Part shown: piece by piece, positions 30,430-39,579 of the stretch
Layout: every line of letters begins with the position of its first letter
Numbering within the stretch: the first letter of the stretch is position 1
Assembly: GCF_001730525.1 (NCBI RefSeq)
Contig: NZ_MDFN01000037.1
Location: 1-50,572, forward strand
Reading direction: 5' to 3'
DNA length: 50,572 nucleotides
DNA from: Arcticibacter eurypsychrophilus
Lineage (GTDB): Bacteria; Bacteroidota; Bacteroidia; Sphingobacteriales; Sphingobacteriaceae
Program-made: the position numbers and the translations under genes
Notes under the pieces: model-generated
The model's input: the letters and a program-made list of their open reading frames with translations, nothing else
Told to the model about the DNA's origin: nothing
The model's database searches: none

Positions 30430-32364
30430 ATGAAAAAATTAAATATTATCCTTATTCTTTCGGTAATCAACATATTTCCTGTTTTCTCACAGAAAAATAT
30501 AGTGCGATCTCCCAATCAAAAGATTAGTGTAGAGTTGATTTCTCAACATAATAATACTAACATGGGTGAATGGTATTTAAAAGCTTCTTCCACCAGTGAA
30601 GGTAAAAATGTAGTAATTATTCCACGTATTGATTTAGGGTTGATAAGAAGTGACCAGAAGTTCTCTGATAAATTAAAATTTCTAAAAGCCTCTAAGCAAA
30701 AATTTATAACTGATCGATATACCAGTATTCATGGAAAACGAGCGATCTGCAGTAATTCGGCCAATGAGGTAATTGTTTCATTTGAAAACCCTAATAAATC
30801 AAAATTAAATATTATTCTACGGGCATATAATGATGGCATCATTTTTAGATATGAATTTCCGGAGAAGAAAGGTTCGTTTGTAATAAAGGATGAGCTTACC
30901 TCTTATATCATACCGCGTGAAACAAAACGTTGGATGGAAAAATGGAATACAGCCAATGAAGGTCTTTATTCCGTTATGAGCAAAGATAAAGTTCAAAAAC
31001 AAGAATGGGGTTATCCTGCACTATTTCAGCAAGGGGATTCTTCATACTGGTACCTGCTACATGAAGCAGATTTAAATCAAAGCTATTGTGGTACAAAACT
31101 AAGCAACAAAGAAGACAGTGCCCGGTATAAACTTACCTTTCCTAATCCAAGGGATGGAAGAGGAATAGGTTCATCAACCCCTACCATCGCTCTACCATGG
31201 AAATCACCATGGCGTGTAATTATCATAGGTAGTCTGTCGGATATTGTTGGGTCAACATTAGTTGATGATGTTTCAGAGCCTTCAAAGATTAAAAATCCCA
31301 AATGGATAAAGCCTGGTGTGGTATCATGGAATTACTGGTCAAGTAACCACGGCACAAAAGACTATAAAATTGTTACTGATTTTGCAGATCTGGCAGCTGA
31401 AATGAACTGGCCTTATACTTTGCTGGATTGGGAATGGGACGCTATGACCAATGGTGGTAATGTTGAAGATGCAACAAAATATATTTTATCCAAAGGAGTT
31501 AAGCCCTTGATTTGGTACAACTCAGGTGGAAACCATACTTGGGTTTCTTCCACACCTAAGGATAGGATGCTTACACATCAAAATAGGGTGGAAGAGTTTT
31601 CTAAGCTGCGAAAAATGGGATTTGTAGGAGTGAAAATAGATTTTTTCGAAAGTGAAAAGCAGGATATGATTAAGTATTATATTGATATTCTGGAAGATGC
31701 AGCAAAGTTTGAAATGATGGTTTATTTTCATGGATGCCTTGTTCCCAGGGGTTGGGCTAGAACTTATCCAAATTTAATGACTTATGAGGGTGTCAGAGGC
31801 GCTGAATGGTATAATAATGGTCCGGAATTTACGCTTGAAGCTTCTGAGCACAATACAATTCTTCCTTTTACACGTAACGTGGTAGGGGCAATGGATTATA
31901 CTCCTACTACCTTTACTAACTCCCAGTTCCCGCATTTAACGTCCTATGGCCATGAATTGGCTTTGAGTATTGTATTTGAATCTGGTTTACAACACTTTGC
32001 TGACCGTCCTGATGGTTATTTAATGTTGCCCGATGTTGTAAAATCTTTTCTTAAATCAGTTCCAAATGCTTGGGACGATACCCGGTTAATTGATGGTTAC
32101 CCTGGTGAAGATGCAGTGATTGCACGTCGGAAAGGGACTTCCTGGTATATTGGAGGTATTAATGCAGAAATAAAGGAAAAGCAACAAAATGTAAAGTTTC
32201 CGTTTCTGCAAAATGGAATCAAGTATAAATGTACGCTAATAGCCGATGGAAAGCATGATAAAGACTTCGAAGTCAGATATTATGAAGTGGATATGTCAAG
32301 CGCTATTGATGTCAAATTGCTTCGTCGCGGAGGTTTTGTGATGACTTTAGTGCCAACTAATTAA
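30430..32364 (+). CDS. GH97 glycosidase, retaining (alpha-galactosidase-like) branch
   Basis: Exported 644-aa GH97 enzyme (signal peptide 1-20, VFSQ). The barrel has DWEWDAMTNGG, LIWYNSGGNHTW and GVKIDFFESEKQ. D404 (KIDFF) sits where the retaining GH97 enzymes carry their nucleophile; SusB-type inverting alpha-glucosidases do not have it. E459 in RGAEW lies 55 residues further on, the same spacing as nucleophile and acid/base in the characterised retaining alpha-galactosidase BtGal97b (D415/E470, from memory). So alpha-galactosidase or beta-L-arabinopyranosidase activity is favoured over alpha-glucosidase. It starts a group with GH31 28 bp downstream. In xylan it would remove galactose caps from arabinosyl side chains. 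Confidence 0.9.
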   Translation: MKKLNIILILSVINIFPVFSQKNIVRSPNQKISVELISQHNNTNMGEWYLKASSTSEGKNVVIIPRIDLGLIRSDQKFSDKLKFLKASKQKFITDRYTSIHGKRAICSNSANEVIVSFENPNKSKLNIILRAYNDGIIFRYEFPEKKGSFVIKDELTSYIIPRETKRWMEKWNTANEGLYSVMSKDKVQKQEWGYPALFQQGDSSYWYLLHEADLNQSYCGTKLSNKEDSARYKLTFPNPRDGRGIGSSTPTIALPWKSPWRVIIIGSLSDIVGSTLVDDVSEPSKIKNPKWIKPGVVSWNYWSSNHGTKDYKIVTDFADLAAEMNWPYTLLDWEWDAMTNGGNVEDATKYILSKGVKPLIWYNSGGNHTWVSSTPKDRMLTHQNRVEEFSKLRKMGFVGVKIDFFESEKQDMIKYYIDILEDAAKFEMMVYFHGCLVPRGWARTYPNLMTYEGVRGAEWYNNGPEFTLEASEHNTILPFTRNVVGAMDYTPTTFTNSQFPHLTSYGHELALSIVFESGLQHFADRPDGYLMLPDVVKSFLKSVPNAWDDTRLIDGYPGEDAVIARRKGTSWYIGGINAEIKEKQQNVKFPFLQNGIKYKCTLIADGKHDKDFEVRYYEVDMSSAIDVKLLRRGGFVMTLVPTN

Positions 32365-32392
32365 TGTATAAATAACCATTTGGAGTAATCTT

Positions 32393-35005
32393 ATGAGGGC
32401 TATATATCTCTTCCTGATCTTTCTTTTACCCTCCATTGTACTTGGGCAGACTTACAAGAAACACACATTACGACCAGATAGGCTTTCAATTGAGCTTTCT
32501 GAAGGTGTTTTGAATTTGATTCCATTAACTGATAAAACGATCAGGGTGCAATGGGAAAAAGATGGTTTAAAAGAGAGGCAGGAACTCATTTTGATAAACA
32601 AAGTTCCTGCTCCACGATTTAAATTCTCAGAAACGCCGTTACAATTGAAGTTAAGCACTGACTCGGTTGCAGTAGTTTTTGACAAACGAAGTAGTGTTCT
32701 TGAGTTTATGGACCATAGAGATATCGTGTTTTTAACTGAAGCGGCGGGAAGTAGAAAATTGAAATTGGATTCCATATTAGGAGAAAAGTGTTTTGTGGCA
32801 GAGCAAAGCTTTTTCTCTCCTAAAGATGAATATCTGTTCGGATTAGGACAGTTTCAAGATGGTAATTTCAACCTCCGTAACGTAAGTCGAAAGTTAACTC
32901 AGGTTAATACTCAAATATCTATACCCTTTCTTTACTCTAGTCGGGGTTATGGGATTTTATGGCATCAGTATGGTTTAACCTATTTTAATCCTGCTGATAA
33001 TTTAATTGCACTTGCTAAAAGAGATTCATCAGGCAATGAACAGCGAGATGTTGAAGTAACAACAACTGCTGGTACACAGAAAGTTTCTCAGCAGCAATCA
33101 GTATATACTGGCAACTTTAATGTGGAAAAAGATGGTGACTATTCCATTATGCTCGATTTGGGTAACATGGATAATCGCCATCTGGTAGTAATTGACGGTT
33201 TTACACATATTGATCAATCTAATTTATGGCTTCCACCTGCAGTTGGTAAACTTGTGAACCTCAAAAAGGGAGCGCATACTGTCCAGGTGGTTTGTAAAGC
33301 TACCAATACTCCTAAACTATCATGGAAGCTTGCAGAGGATGCTACTACTTTTCGTTCCCCTAATGCAAAATCATTGGATTATGTAGTATTCTACGGAAGT
33401 AATGCAGATGAAGTAATTAAGGACTATCGAAACTTGTCGGGTGATGTTCCAATGCTGCCTTTATGGGCGTATGGATTCTGGCAATGTCGTGAACGGTATA
33501 CTTCCGGAAATCATTTGGTTGTAACAGTTAAGGAATTTAGAAAAAGAAATCTTCCCATGGACGTAATTGTTCAGGATTGGCAGTACTGGGGTAAGTATGG
33601 ATGGGGTGTCCCTAAGTTTGATGAGGCCCATTACCCTGAACCTGAAAAGTTTATAAAACAGCTTCACGATCTTAATGCGCATTTCTCAATCTCCGTATGG
33701 GAGAACCTTGACAAGAAATCAGATGTCGCTAAGGAGTATGTTACAAAGAACCTTTATATTCCAAACAGCCCATGGATAGACATATTTAATCCTGAAACAC
33801 AAAAAATACACTGGCAGGCCTTAAATCAAAATCTGTTTAAATATGGTGTTGATTCATGGTGGATGGACGCTACCGAACCTGAGAATGATGCGTTAACTGG
33901 TAAGCAAACTTATTTGGGGTCAGGCGATTTTTACCGATTGACGTATCCTTTGTTTGTTAGTAAGGCAATTTACGAAGGTCAGCGGAATACCGACCCTCAA
34001 AAAAGGGTGACTATTCTAACCCGATCTGCCTTCGCCGGACAGCAGCGTTATGGAACTATTAACTGGTCCGGGGATATAGGCTGGAACTGGGATGCTTTCA
34101 AAAGACAGATTGTCGCCGGTTTGAATTTCAACATGACAGGAATGCCATACTGGACAACTGATATAGGAGGTTTTTTTCGCCCTGGACCTACCCAGTATAC
34201 AGATCAGAAATACCATGAGCTGCTAACCCGCTGGTTTCAATGGGGAGCATTTAATCCAATATTCAGAACCCATGGTTATCAATCGGAAACTGAACCCTGG
34301 AAATACGGGGAAAAAGTAGAAGCAAATATGAGAGGAATGCTTAATCTTCGGTACCAGTTAATGCCATATATTTATTCCACAGCATGGCAGGTTTCAAAAA
34401 ATGGTTCGACAATGATGCGCCCCCTCGTCATGGATTTTAGTGAGGATGAATCAGCAGTTCAACAAAAGTTCGAATACATGTTTGGAAAGTCACTGTTGGT
34501 TGCTCCCATAACAGAAGCAGGTGTTCGTAAATGGGATGTATATTTGCCCAAATCGACCTCTTGGTATGACTTATGGACGGGTGGATATTATGCCGGAGGA
34601 CGAGTAGTGAAAATCGATGCAGCTCCAGATAAAATACCTGTGTTTGTTAAAAGTGGCTCCATTATTCCGGTAGGGAAAGTAATGCAGTATACAAGACAGC
34701 AGGCAGCCGATACACTTGAAATACGAGTATATAGGGGAGCGAATGGCAAATTTGAGCTTTATGAAGATGAGGGTGATAACTATAATTATGAAGAAGGAGC
34801 ATACACTCTTATTGCATTCCATTGGAATGAAAAAGCAACGACTCTAACCATTGACAATTTAAAGGGTTCTTATGCAAATTACTTAAAGAGAAGAATATTC
34901 AATATCGTTTTTATATCAGAAGGAAAAGAAATCGGAATAACAAAAAGTTCTGCAGCAAAACAAATTGTTTACAATGGGAAAAGCACTGTAACTAAGATAG
35001 AATAG
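32393..35005 (+). CDS. GH31 alpha-xylosidase/alpha-glucosidase with PA14 insert
   Basis: Exported retaining GH31 enzyme of 870 aa (signal peptide 1-18, IVLGQ). The barrel is preceded by the N-terminal GH31 sandwich, and an insertion at about 210-325 (QSVYTGNFNVEKDGDYSIML, HLVVIDG) fits a PA14 module, as in CjXyl31A-like alpha-xylosidases. Nucleophile D492 (WWMDATEPE) and acid/base D561 (WSGDIG) are present. The SVWENLDKKSD and QDWQYWGKYGWG segments resemble the alpha-xylosidase group more than starch-type enzymes. In the middle of GH97-GH31-GH43; 150 bp to the next gene. In a xylan locus it may release alpha-linked xylose or glucose-like decorations. Exact substrate unproven. Confidence 0.9.
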   Translation: MRAIYLFLIFLLPSIVLGQTYKKHTLRPDRLSIELSEGVLNLIPLTDKTIRVQWEKDGLKERQELILINKVPAPRFKFSETPLQLKLSTDSVAVVFDKRSSVLEFMDHRDIVFLTEAAGSRKLKLDSILGEKCFVAEQSFFSPKDEYLFGLGQFQDGNFNLRNVSRKLTQVNTQISIPFLYSSRGYGILWHQYGLTYFNPADNLIALAKRDSSGNEQRDVEVTTTAGTQKVSQQQSVYTGNFNVEKDGDYSIMLDLGNMDNRHLVVIDGFTHIDQSNLWLPPAVGKLVNLKKGAHTVQVVCKATNTPKLSWKLAEDATTFRSPNAKSLDYVVFYGSNADEVIKDYRNLSGDVPMLPLWAYGFWQCRERYTSGNHLVVTVKEFRKRNLPMDVIVQDWQYWGKYGWGVPKFDEAHYPEPEKFIKQLHDLNAHFSISVWENLDKKSDVAKEYVTKNLYIPNSPWIDIFNPETQKIHWQALNQNLFKYGVDSWWMDATEPENDALTGKQTYLGSGDFYRLTYPLFVSKAIYEGQRNTDPQKRVTILTRSAFAGQQRYGTINWSGDIGWNWDAFKRQIVAGLNFNMTGMPYWTTDIGGFFRPGPTQYTDQKYHELLTRWFQWGAFNPIFRTHGYQSETEPWKYGEKVEANMRGMLNLRYQLMPYIYSTAWQVSKNGSTMMRPLVMDFSEDESAVQQKFEYMFGKSLLVAPITEAGVRKWDVYLPKSTSWYDLWTGGYYAGGRVVKIDAAPDKIPVFVKSGSIIPVGKVMQYTRQQAADTLEIRVYRGANGKFELYEDEGDNYNYEEGAYTLIAFHWNEKATTLTIDNLKGSYANYLKRRIFNIVFISEGKEIGITKSSAAKQIVYNGKSTVTKIE

Positions 35006-35155
35006 CTAGAACTTGTTGTTGCCAAAATTTGGGTCTATGGCTGACATTAGAAACCGAGTTGCTCTCAGATATAGATTTACTGTAGCCAACATTGTTATAG
35101 GGGACTTAAAATTATTACCAATTGAAAACATATACATCAATAAATTAATCAAGAA

Positions 35156-36112
35156 ATGAAAAGGAAATTATTAACTAGCGCACTTGTTTTTTTTGCTGTA
35201 ATAAATTTACAGGCACAAAATCCTATTATTAAACACATTTTTACTGCAGATCCATCACCAATTGTTTATAAAGACACCGTATTCTTATATACAGGGCATG
35301 ATACGGCATCTGTAACTGCTACTAATTACAAGATGCCGGACTGGCATGTATTTTCATCTACAGATATGGTTAACTGGAAAGATTATGGTGCTTTGCTTTC
35401 ACCTAGTACATTTTCATGGGCAACAGGTGATGCATATGCAGCACAATGTATATTTCGTAATGGTAAGTTTTATTGGTTTGTATCCACCTTCCATAAAAAC
35501 GACGAAAATAGCAAAGGTGGAGCCGCTATCGGTGTGGCTGTTTCCGACAGCCCTACTGGTCCATTTAAGGATGCCATTGGTAAGGCGCTTGTAATAAACG
35601 AGATGACAAAAGATAAACCTCATGCCTGGGACGATATTGATCCCACTGTGTTTGTAGATGATGATAATCAGGGCTACTTATTTTGGGGCAATGGGAGTTG
35701 CAAATGGGTAAAGCTGAAAGAAAATATGATTGAACTTGATGGTCCTATTACCGTATTAAATCCACTTCACTATATTGAAGGACCATGGGTCTACAAAAGG
35801 AAGGACCTTTATTATTTAGTATATGCAAGCGCTGGTACCAAACCTGAGATGATTGAATATTGTACTGCGACAAAACCTACCGGACCATGGACATATAGAG
35901 GAATTATTCAAGATAACGTACCAAATAGTTTTACTACACATCCTGGAATAGTTGATTATAAAGGGAAGTCCTATTTCTTTTACCACAACGGTGTTTTGCC
36001 TACCGGGGGGAGTTATAGACGCTCTATTTGTGTGGATTATATGTATTACAATGCAGATGGTACAATTAAAAAGATAGTTCAAACTACTAAGGGAGTGGCT
36101 GCTGTTAAATGA
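35156..36112 (+). CDS. GH43 hydrolase, single domain (subfamily 1-like)
   Basis: Compact exported GH43 of 318 aa, probably beta-xylosidase or arabinofuranosidase. Signal peptide 1-20 (INLQAQ). Triad: base D32 (TADPS), modulator D162 (DIDPTVF), acid E208 (YIEGPW). No C-terminal CBM, unlike the 4889-6247 paralogue. It ends at TGA 36110-36112, and translation of the same frame beyond this stop gives a second, homologous GH43 C-terminus (see remnant at 36113-36220). This suggests that the gene once had a tandem neighbour, since deleted. Last intact gene of the xylan region. Confidence 0.88.
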   Translation: MKRKLLTSALVFFAVINLQAQNPIIKHIFTADPSPIVYKDTVFLYTGHDTASVTATNYKMPDWHVFSSTDMVNWKDYGALLSPSTFSWATGDAYAAQCIFRNGKFYWFVSTFHKNDENSKGGAAIGVAVSDSPTGPFKDAIGKALVINEMTKDKPHAWDDIDPTVFVDDDNQGYLFWGNGSCKWVKLKENMIELDGPITVLNPLHYIEGPWVYKRKDLYYLVYASAGTKPEMIEYCTATKPTGPWTYRGIIQDNVPNSFTTHPGIVDYKGKSYFFYHNGVLPTGGSYRRSICVDYMYYNADGTIKKIVQTTKGVAAVK

Positions 36113-36220
36113 TTAACTACTCGTCATTCCGTAGGTATCGAGCACCTTTATTTCAACCCTAATGGGACAATAAAACCTATAACCCTTACTACTGAAGGAA
36201 TTAGTGTTAAACCGAATTAA
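36113..36220 (+). pseudogene. GH43 C-terminal remnant
   Basis: Directly after the TGA of the intact GH43 the same frame reads RHSVGIEHLYFNPNGTIK and ends TTEGISVKPN before TAA at 36218-36220. This parallels the true C-terminus of the intact gene (RRSICVDYMYYNADGTIK, then TTKGVAAVK). It is the tail of another GH43 whose body is missing, most simply left by a deletion within a tandem GH43 pair. No start codon or signal peptide belongs to it. Confidence 0.75.
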
Positions 36221-36228
36221 TGATAATA

Positions 36229-36463
36229 TGATAATGATGAAAATTTCAAAATTGTATTTTAATGACGATTAGGAATGATAAGCAGGCGTATATTTGGGTA
36301 ACAATTCGAGGAAGCTCCATGGGTTTTTAAGTGAAATAGCACCTATTACATGCTTTATGCGGCACATATTCCCGAAGCTATTCATTATTCTACCAGCAGC
36401 TTTCCTCTTGGTCCTTGGGAATACGGTGGAGTGGTAATAAAGGCTTTTAATCCCAAGCTATAA
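36229..36463 (+). pseudogene. Internal GH43 remnant with nonsense codon and deletions
   Basis: Reading from 36302: QFEEAPWVFK, then TGA at 36332-36334, then NSTYYMLYAAHIPEAIHYS and PLGPWEYGGVVI, ending NPKL-TAA at 36463. This matches the acid-residue region of GH43 (EGPWVYKRK-LYYLVYAS in the intact neighbour). The TGA sits where Arg is expected, as from CGA. Just upstream another frame gives NDKQAYIW, the DDDxQGYLFW segment, so a deletion and frameshift have joined the pieces. ATG at 36229 followed by KISKLYF may be the old signal-peptide start. It lies after, not before, a C-terminal piece, so the two remnants are from different gene copies or a rearrangement. Confidence 0.75.
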
Positions 36464-36501
36464 AAATGATAAGTTTTTCTGTATTCTTATTGGCAGTATA
36501 A

Positions 36502-38190
36502 TTATAAATCTGTCCTTAGAACGGCTCCCTGGCTTGCATTAGTTACTAATGCCCTATATTGACTAAGCCACCTTGATTTCAAAATCTTCTTAACCGGCAT
36601 GAATTCTGCTTTTCTTCTTATGATTTCGTCGTCGTTCAAATCGACAGACAAGATGTATTTATCGACATCGATATGGATTTCATCACCATTTTTGAGTAAA
36701 CCGATCATACCGCCTTCGGCTGCTTCAGGTGAGACATGACCGATTGATGCACCTCTTGTTGCACCGCTAAATCTCCCATCTGTAATTAGCGCAACAGAAC
36801 TTCCTAATCCCATACCCATGATCAAACTTGTAGGCGTTAACATCTCCTGCATACCCGGACCACCCTTGGGTCCTTCATACCTGATCACCACAACATCACC
36901 AGCCTTTACTTCTCCTAAAAGAATTCCTGCAACGGCTTCTGCCTGGCCGTCGTAACATACGGCTTTACCAGTGAAAACTCTGGCGCCGGTAAGACCTGCT
37001 GTTTTAATTACAGCACCCTGCTCAGCCAGATTCCCGTAAAGGATAGCCAATCCACCGACTTGGCTGTATGGATTATCTATGGTACGGATAATGTTTTTAT
37101 CCTTGATTTGTGCATCTGCAATCTTCTCCAACAAGGTTTCTCCGCTGATCGTCAGATTATCTATCAATACGTTAGGCCCTCTTTTAGTCATCTCCTTCAT
37201 CACGGCATTTACACCACCAGCACTATTTATATCTTCCATATGAACCGTTGACAGACTCGGAGATATTTTAGCGATATGTGAAACGTTTTTAGAGATCTCA
37301 TTGATGTCTTTAAGTTCAAAATTAACGTCAGCTTCATTTGCGATGGCCAGCATATGTAAAACGGTATTGGAGCTTCCGCCCATTGCCATATCAACGGCAA
37401 ATGCATTTCTTACTGCATTTTCATTCAGTATGTTTTTTAACTTGAATTTTTCACTTGCAGTTTGATCTAATGCTATTTCACAAATTCGTTTGGCAGCTCT
37501 TCTGTAAAGTGCTTCACGTTCGATGGTTTGGGCCAGTATCGTTCCATTCCCTGGCAACGCAATTCCCATAGCTTCCATCAGGGTGTTCATGGAGTTCGCG
37601 GTAAACATACCTGCACAGCTTCCTCCGCTTGGACAGGCATTACATTCAATCTCCAGAAGTTCTTCATCGCTCATGTTTCCGGCTTCATGTTTCCCCACAG
37701 CTTCAAACGCAGTAGCCAGATCTATCGGTGTTCCATCTTTTTTATGCCCTTTTGCCATAGGTCCGCCACTAACAAAAATTGTGGGTACATTAACCCTAAG
37801 TGCACCCATAATCATGCCTGGAACTATTTTATCACAGTTAGGTATCGCGATCATTGCATCAAGTTTGTGCGCGTTCATTACGGTTTCTATTGAACTTGCA
37901 ATAAGTTCTCTGCTTGGCAAGGAGTAAAGCATTCCATCATGTCCCATTGCAATGCCGTCATCAACGCCAATAGTATTAAATTCAAATGGAACGCATCCAT
38001 TTGCCCGGATCTCATCTTTTATGATCTCAGCTACTTTATTCAAAAAAAAGTGTCCTGGAATGATCTCTATAAATGAATTTGCTACACCGATAAAAGGTTT
38101 TTCAAAATCTTCGTCTTTCAATCCGGTAGCTCTGAATAATGATCTGTGTGGTGTTCTTTGATGTCCTTTTTTTACTTCGTCACTTCTCAT
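36502..38190 (-). CDS. ilvD: Dihydroxy-acid dehydratase IlvD
   Basis: Iron-sulfur enzyme of branched-chain amino acid synthesis: converts 2,3-dihydroxy-isovalerate/3-methylvalerate to the 2-keto acids, cytoplasmic. Length 562 aa, typical. Visible landmarks: [18 protein letters not shown]119 in [10 protein letters not shown]192 in [41 protein letters not shown]. The position that is Cys in [2Fe-2S]-type enzymes (PCN) is PGH here, as in the E. coli enzyme with a labile cluster. It lies 42 bp downstream of, and on the same strand as, the crp/fnr-type gene, so both are probably one transcript. No other ilv genes are nearby, which is unusual and may tie this copy to NO-stress repair; that link is inferred. 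Confidence 0.95.
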   Translation of the reverse strand: MRSDEVKKGHQRTPHRSLFRATGLKDEDFEKPFIGVANSFIEIIPGHFFLNKVAEIIKDEIRANGCVPFEFNTIGVDDGIAMGHDGMLYSLPSRELIASSIETVMNAHKLDAMIAIPNCDKIVPGMIMGALRVNVPTIFVSGGPMAKGHKKDGTPIDLATAFEAVGKHEAGNMSDEELLEIECNACPSGGSCAGMFTANSMNTLMEAMGIALPGNGTILAQTIEREALYRRAAKRICEIALDQTASEKFKLKNILNENAVRNAFAVDMAMGGSSNTVLHMLAIANEADVNFELKDINEISKNVSHIAKISPSLSTVHMEDINSAGGVNAVMKEMTKRGPNVLIDNLTISGETLLEKIADAQIKDKNIIRTIDNPYSQVGGLAILYGNLAEQGAVIKTAGLTGARVFTGKAVCYDGQAEAVAGILLGEVKAGDVVVIRYEGPKGGPGMQEMLTPTSLIMGMGLGSSVALITDGRFSGATRGASIGHVSPEAAEGGMIGLLKNGDEIHIDVDKYILSVDLNDDEIIRRKAEFMPVKKILKSRWLSQYRALVTNASQGAVLRTDL

Positions 38191-38232
38191 GTTAGTATTT
38201 TGTTCTATCTCTATAAATTTCTTGGTGAATCA

Positions 38233-38802
38233 TTATACCTGCGACTTTAATCTACTCAGCGTTTCTGGCGATATGTTGAGGTAGGCTGCTAGATTAGCGT
38301 TAGATAATCTTTGAATAAGTTCGGGGTTGTTTTTGAGCAAGTCGCGATAGCGTTCAGTGGCATTTTGTGTGAGCAGGCTACTAAGTCTGGAAGTGATCAC
38401 TGTCAATCCATATTCCAGAATGTAGATATACATTTTATCCCATGAAGGAATAGTGCCCCGTAAATTAAAGAAGTCGTGATGAGAAATTACTAATAATTCT
38501 GATTTTTCGACTGTTTGAATATATTCTTTTGAGGGCTCTCTGGAAATGAAACTTACTATTGACGTTAAGAATGTATATTCAAATGCCATGAACCGGGTAG
38601 CTGTACTGTGCTCTTCAGTGTCATAGTATAATCTGAGGCATCCCTTATTGATAAAGAACAGCCGGTCGGCTATTACGCCGGGTTCCAATAGAATCTCATG
38701 CTTTTTTACCGCTAATGGTTTAAAGCAGGAAATAACAGCCACTAACTGCTCCTCATCGAGGTCCGTTATTTTTAGTATTAAATCTGCAAGCACCGCTGTC
38801 AT
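38233..38802 (-). CDS. Crp/Fnr-family transcriptional regulator
   Basis: Cytoplasmic one-component regulator of 189 aa. The cNMP-binding-like jelly roll spans about 10-115 (EILLEPGVIADRLFFINKGCLRLYY), with a dimer helix about 120-150. A short C-terminal HTH ends LAAYLNISPETLSRLKSQV, the compact Bacteroidota version of the Crp HTH. No N-terminal Fnr-type cysteine cluster exists, so it does not carry a classic [4Fe-4S] sensor. It precedes ilvD in the same direction. A perfect TTGAC-N4-GTCAA box lies 55 bp before its start, a good candidate for its own binding site. Ligand unknown. Confidence 0.85.
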   Translation of the reverse strand: MTAVLADLILKITDLDEEQLVAVISCFKPLAVKKHEILLEPGVIADRLFFINKGCLRLYYDTEEHSTATRFMAFEYTFLTSIVSFISREPSKEYIQTVEKSELLVISHHDFFNLRGTIPSWDKMYIYILEYGLTVITSRLSSLLTQNATERYRDLLKNNPELIQRLSNANLAAYLNISPETLSRLKSQV

Positions 38803-38856
38803 TATCTCTATTGCCTAACTGAAATTCAAAGTTGCATCAAAAACACGTAAAAAACA

Positions 38857-38870
38857 TTGACGAACGTCAA
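38857..38870. promoter_or_regulatory. Fnr/Crp-like box TTGAC-GAAC-GTCAA
   Basis: Perfect 5-bp half-sites with a 4-nt spacer, the same geometry as the Fnr box (TTGAT-N4-ATCAA). It lies 55 bp upstream of the crp/fnr-type start on the leftward promoter side, and 298 bp from the rightward membrane-protein gene. Likely autoregulation; it could also serve the divergent genes. Confidence 0.55.
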
Positions 38871-39022
38871 AATCGAACCTCTCTAACAAAATAAAATTTC
38901 CAGATCTTTTTGTTTAATACTGAAATTGCCTTATATGTATTATTAGTTATAACCTCAGTAGGAAACCATTGCTGTTATCAAGTATTATATCATATAAGAG
39001 ACATTGTACCACAGAAGCTCCC

Positions 39023-39055
39023 CCAATCACTAGAATGAAATGTGATTGGTTTTTT
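39023..39055 (+). terminator. Orphan intrinsic-terminator hairpin
   Basis: Perfect 8-bp stem (CCAATCAC 39023-39030, GTGATTGG 39042-39049) with an 11-nt loop, followed by TTTTTT at 39050-39055. It points rightward but only intergenic DNA lies upstream of it on this strand. Confidence 0.55.
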
Positions 39056-39096
39056 AATATAATCAGATAGAAGTACTTTATTACTTTTATTAAAGC

Positions 39097-39104
39097 TATA
39101 TTTG
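39097..39104 (+). promoter_or_regulatory. Bacteroidota -7 element TATATTTG
   Basis: Exact TAnnTTTG match 65 bp before the small membrane-protein gene at 39169. No clear -33 TTG at the usual distance, so moderate support only. Confidence 0.4.
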
Positions 39105-39168
39105 GCAATCATTATGTAAATACGCTCCTCTTAAACGAAATACATTTATCTCTAAGACAAAATAATTC

Positions 39169-39579
39169 ATGATCATAGAAGAAAAAATCATACGACCCAT
39201 TAGTTTAAAAGTATCAGCAATTTTTATTGCTCATATCGGCTTACTTACATTATTTTTAACCACTTCCATATTGTTTGATTTGTTTGGAATCAGAGCTTAC
39301 GAAGGTAATTATATTGCGTTTGTGGTCTGGGCAAATTTCGCATGCGGCTTCATTTACCTTTTTGCTGCATATGGTTTTATTATGAAGAGAAAGTGGACTG
39401 CAGCCATTTTAGGTTTGTCTGCCTTAATCTTAATTGTGGCATTTATAGGATTATACCTGCATATTAATTCAGGTGGCAGGTATGAAACTAAAACAATAAG
39501 TGCAATGCTATTCAGGATTACAGTAACACTTGTTTTTGCAATCCTTGCCTATTTTACGATTACAAAAAAGAAAATATGA
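39169..39579 (+). CDS. Small four-helix membrane protein, unknown function
   Basis: 136-aa inner-membrane protein with about four hydrophobic helices (about 15-37, 46-68, 74-96, 108-130) and a basic tail ending TKKKI. I do not recognise a family and see no conserved His or Cys motif for haem or copper. Its stop overlaps the start of the next gene by 4 bp (ATGA at 39576-39579), so the two are translated together and probably act together. The next genes are a histidine-rich lipoprotein and the nitric oxide reductase, suggesting a role in NO or respiratory stress; this is guilt by association only. Confidence 0.75.
   Translation: MIIEEKIIRPISLKVSAIFIAHIGLLTLFLTTSILFDLFGIRAYEGNYIAFVVWANFACGFIYLFAAYGFIMKRKWTAAILGLSALILIVAFIGLYLHINSGGRYETKTISAMLFRITVTLVFAILAYFTITKKKI

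Larger units (their letters stand above)
38803..39168. other. Divergent intergenic region with orphan hairpin
   Basis: This 366-bp gap holds the Fnr-like box (38857-38870), a terminator-shaped hairpin (39023-39049 plus T6) with no annotated rightward gene before it, and a -7-like element TATATTTG (39097-39104). A small RNA between about 38880 and 39055 would explain the hairpin but I see no promoter for it. Confidence 0.4.

Noticed and set aside
37523-37927. 134-codon open frame antisense to ilvD
   Set aside because: Lies entirely inside the strongly conserved ilvD coding sequence on the other strand; composition reflects complement of that gene.
36502-38190. Apparent missing Fe-S cysteine in IlvD (PGH instead of PCN)
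   Set aside because: E. coli IlvD also has PGH at this site; it marks the [4Fe-4S] type and is not a defect.
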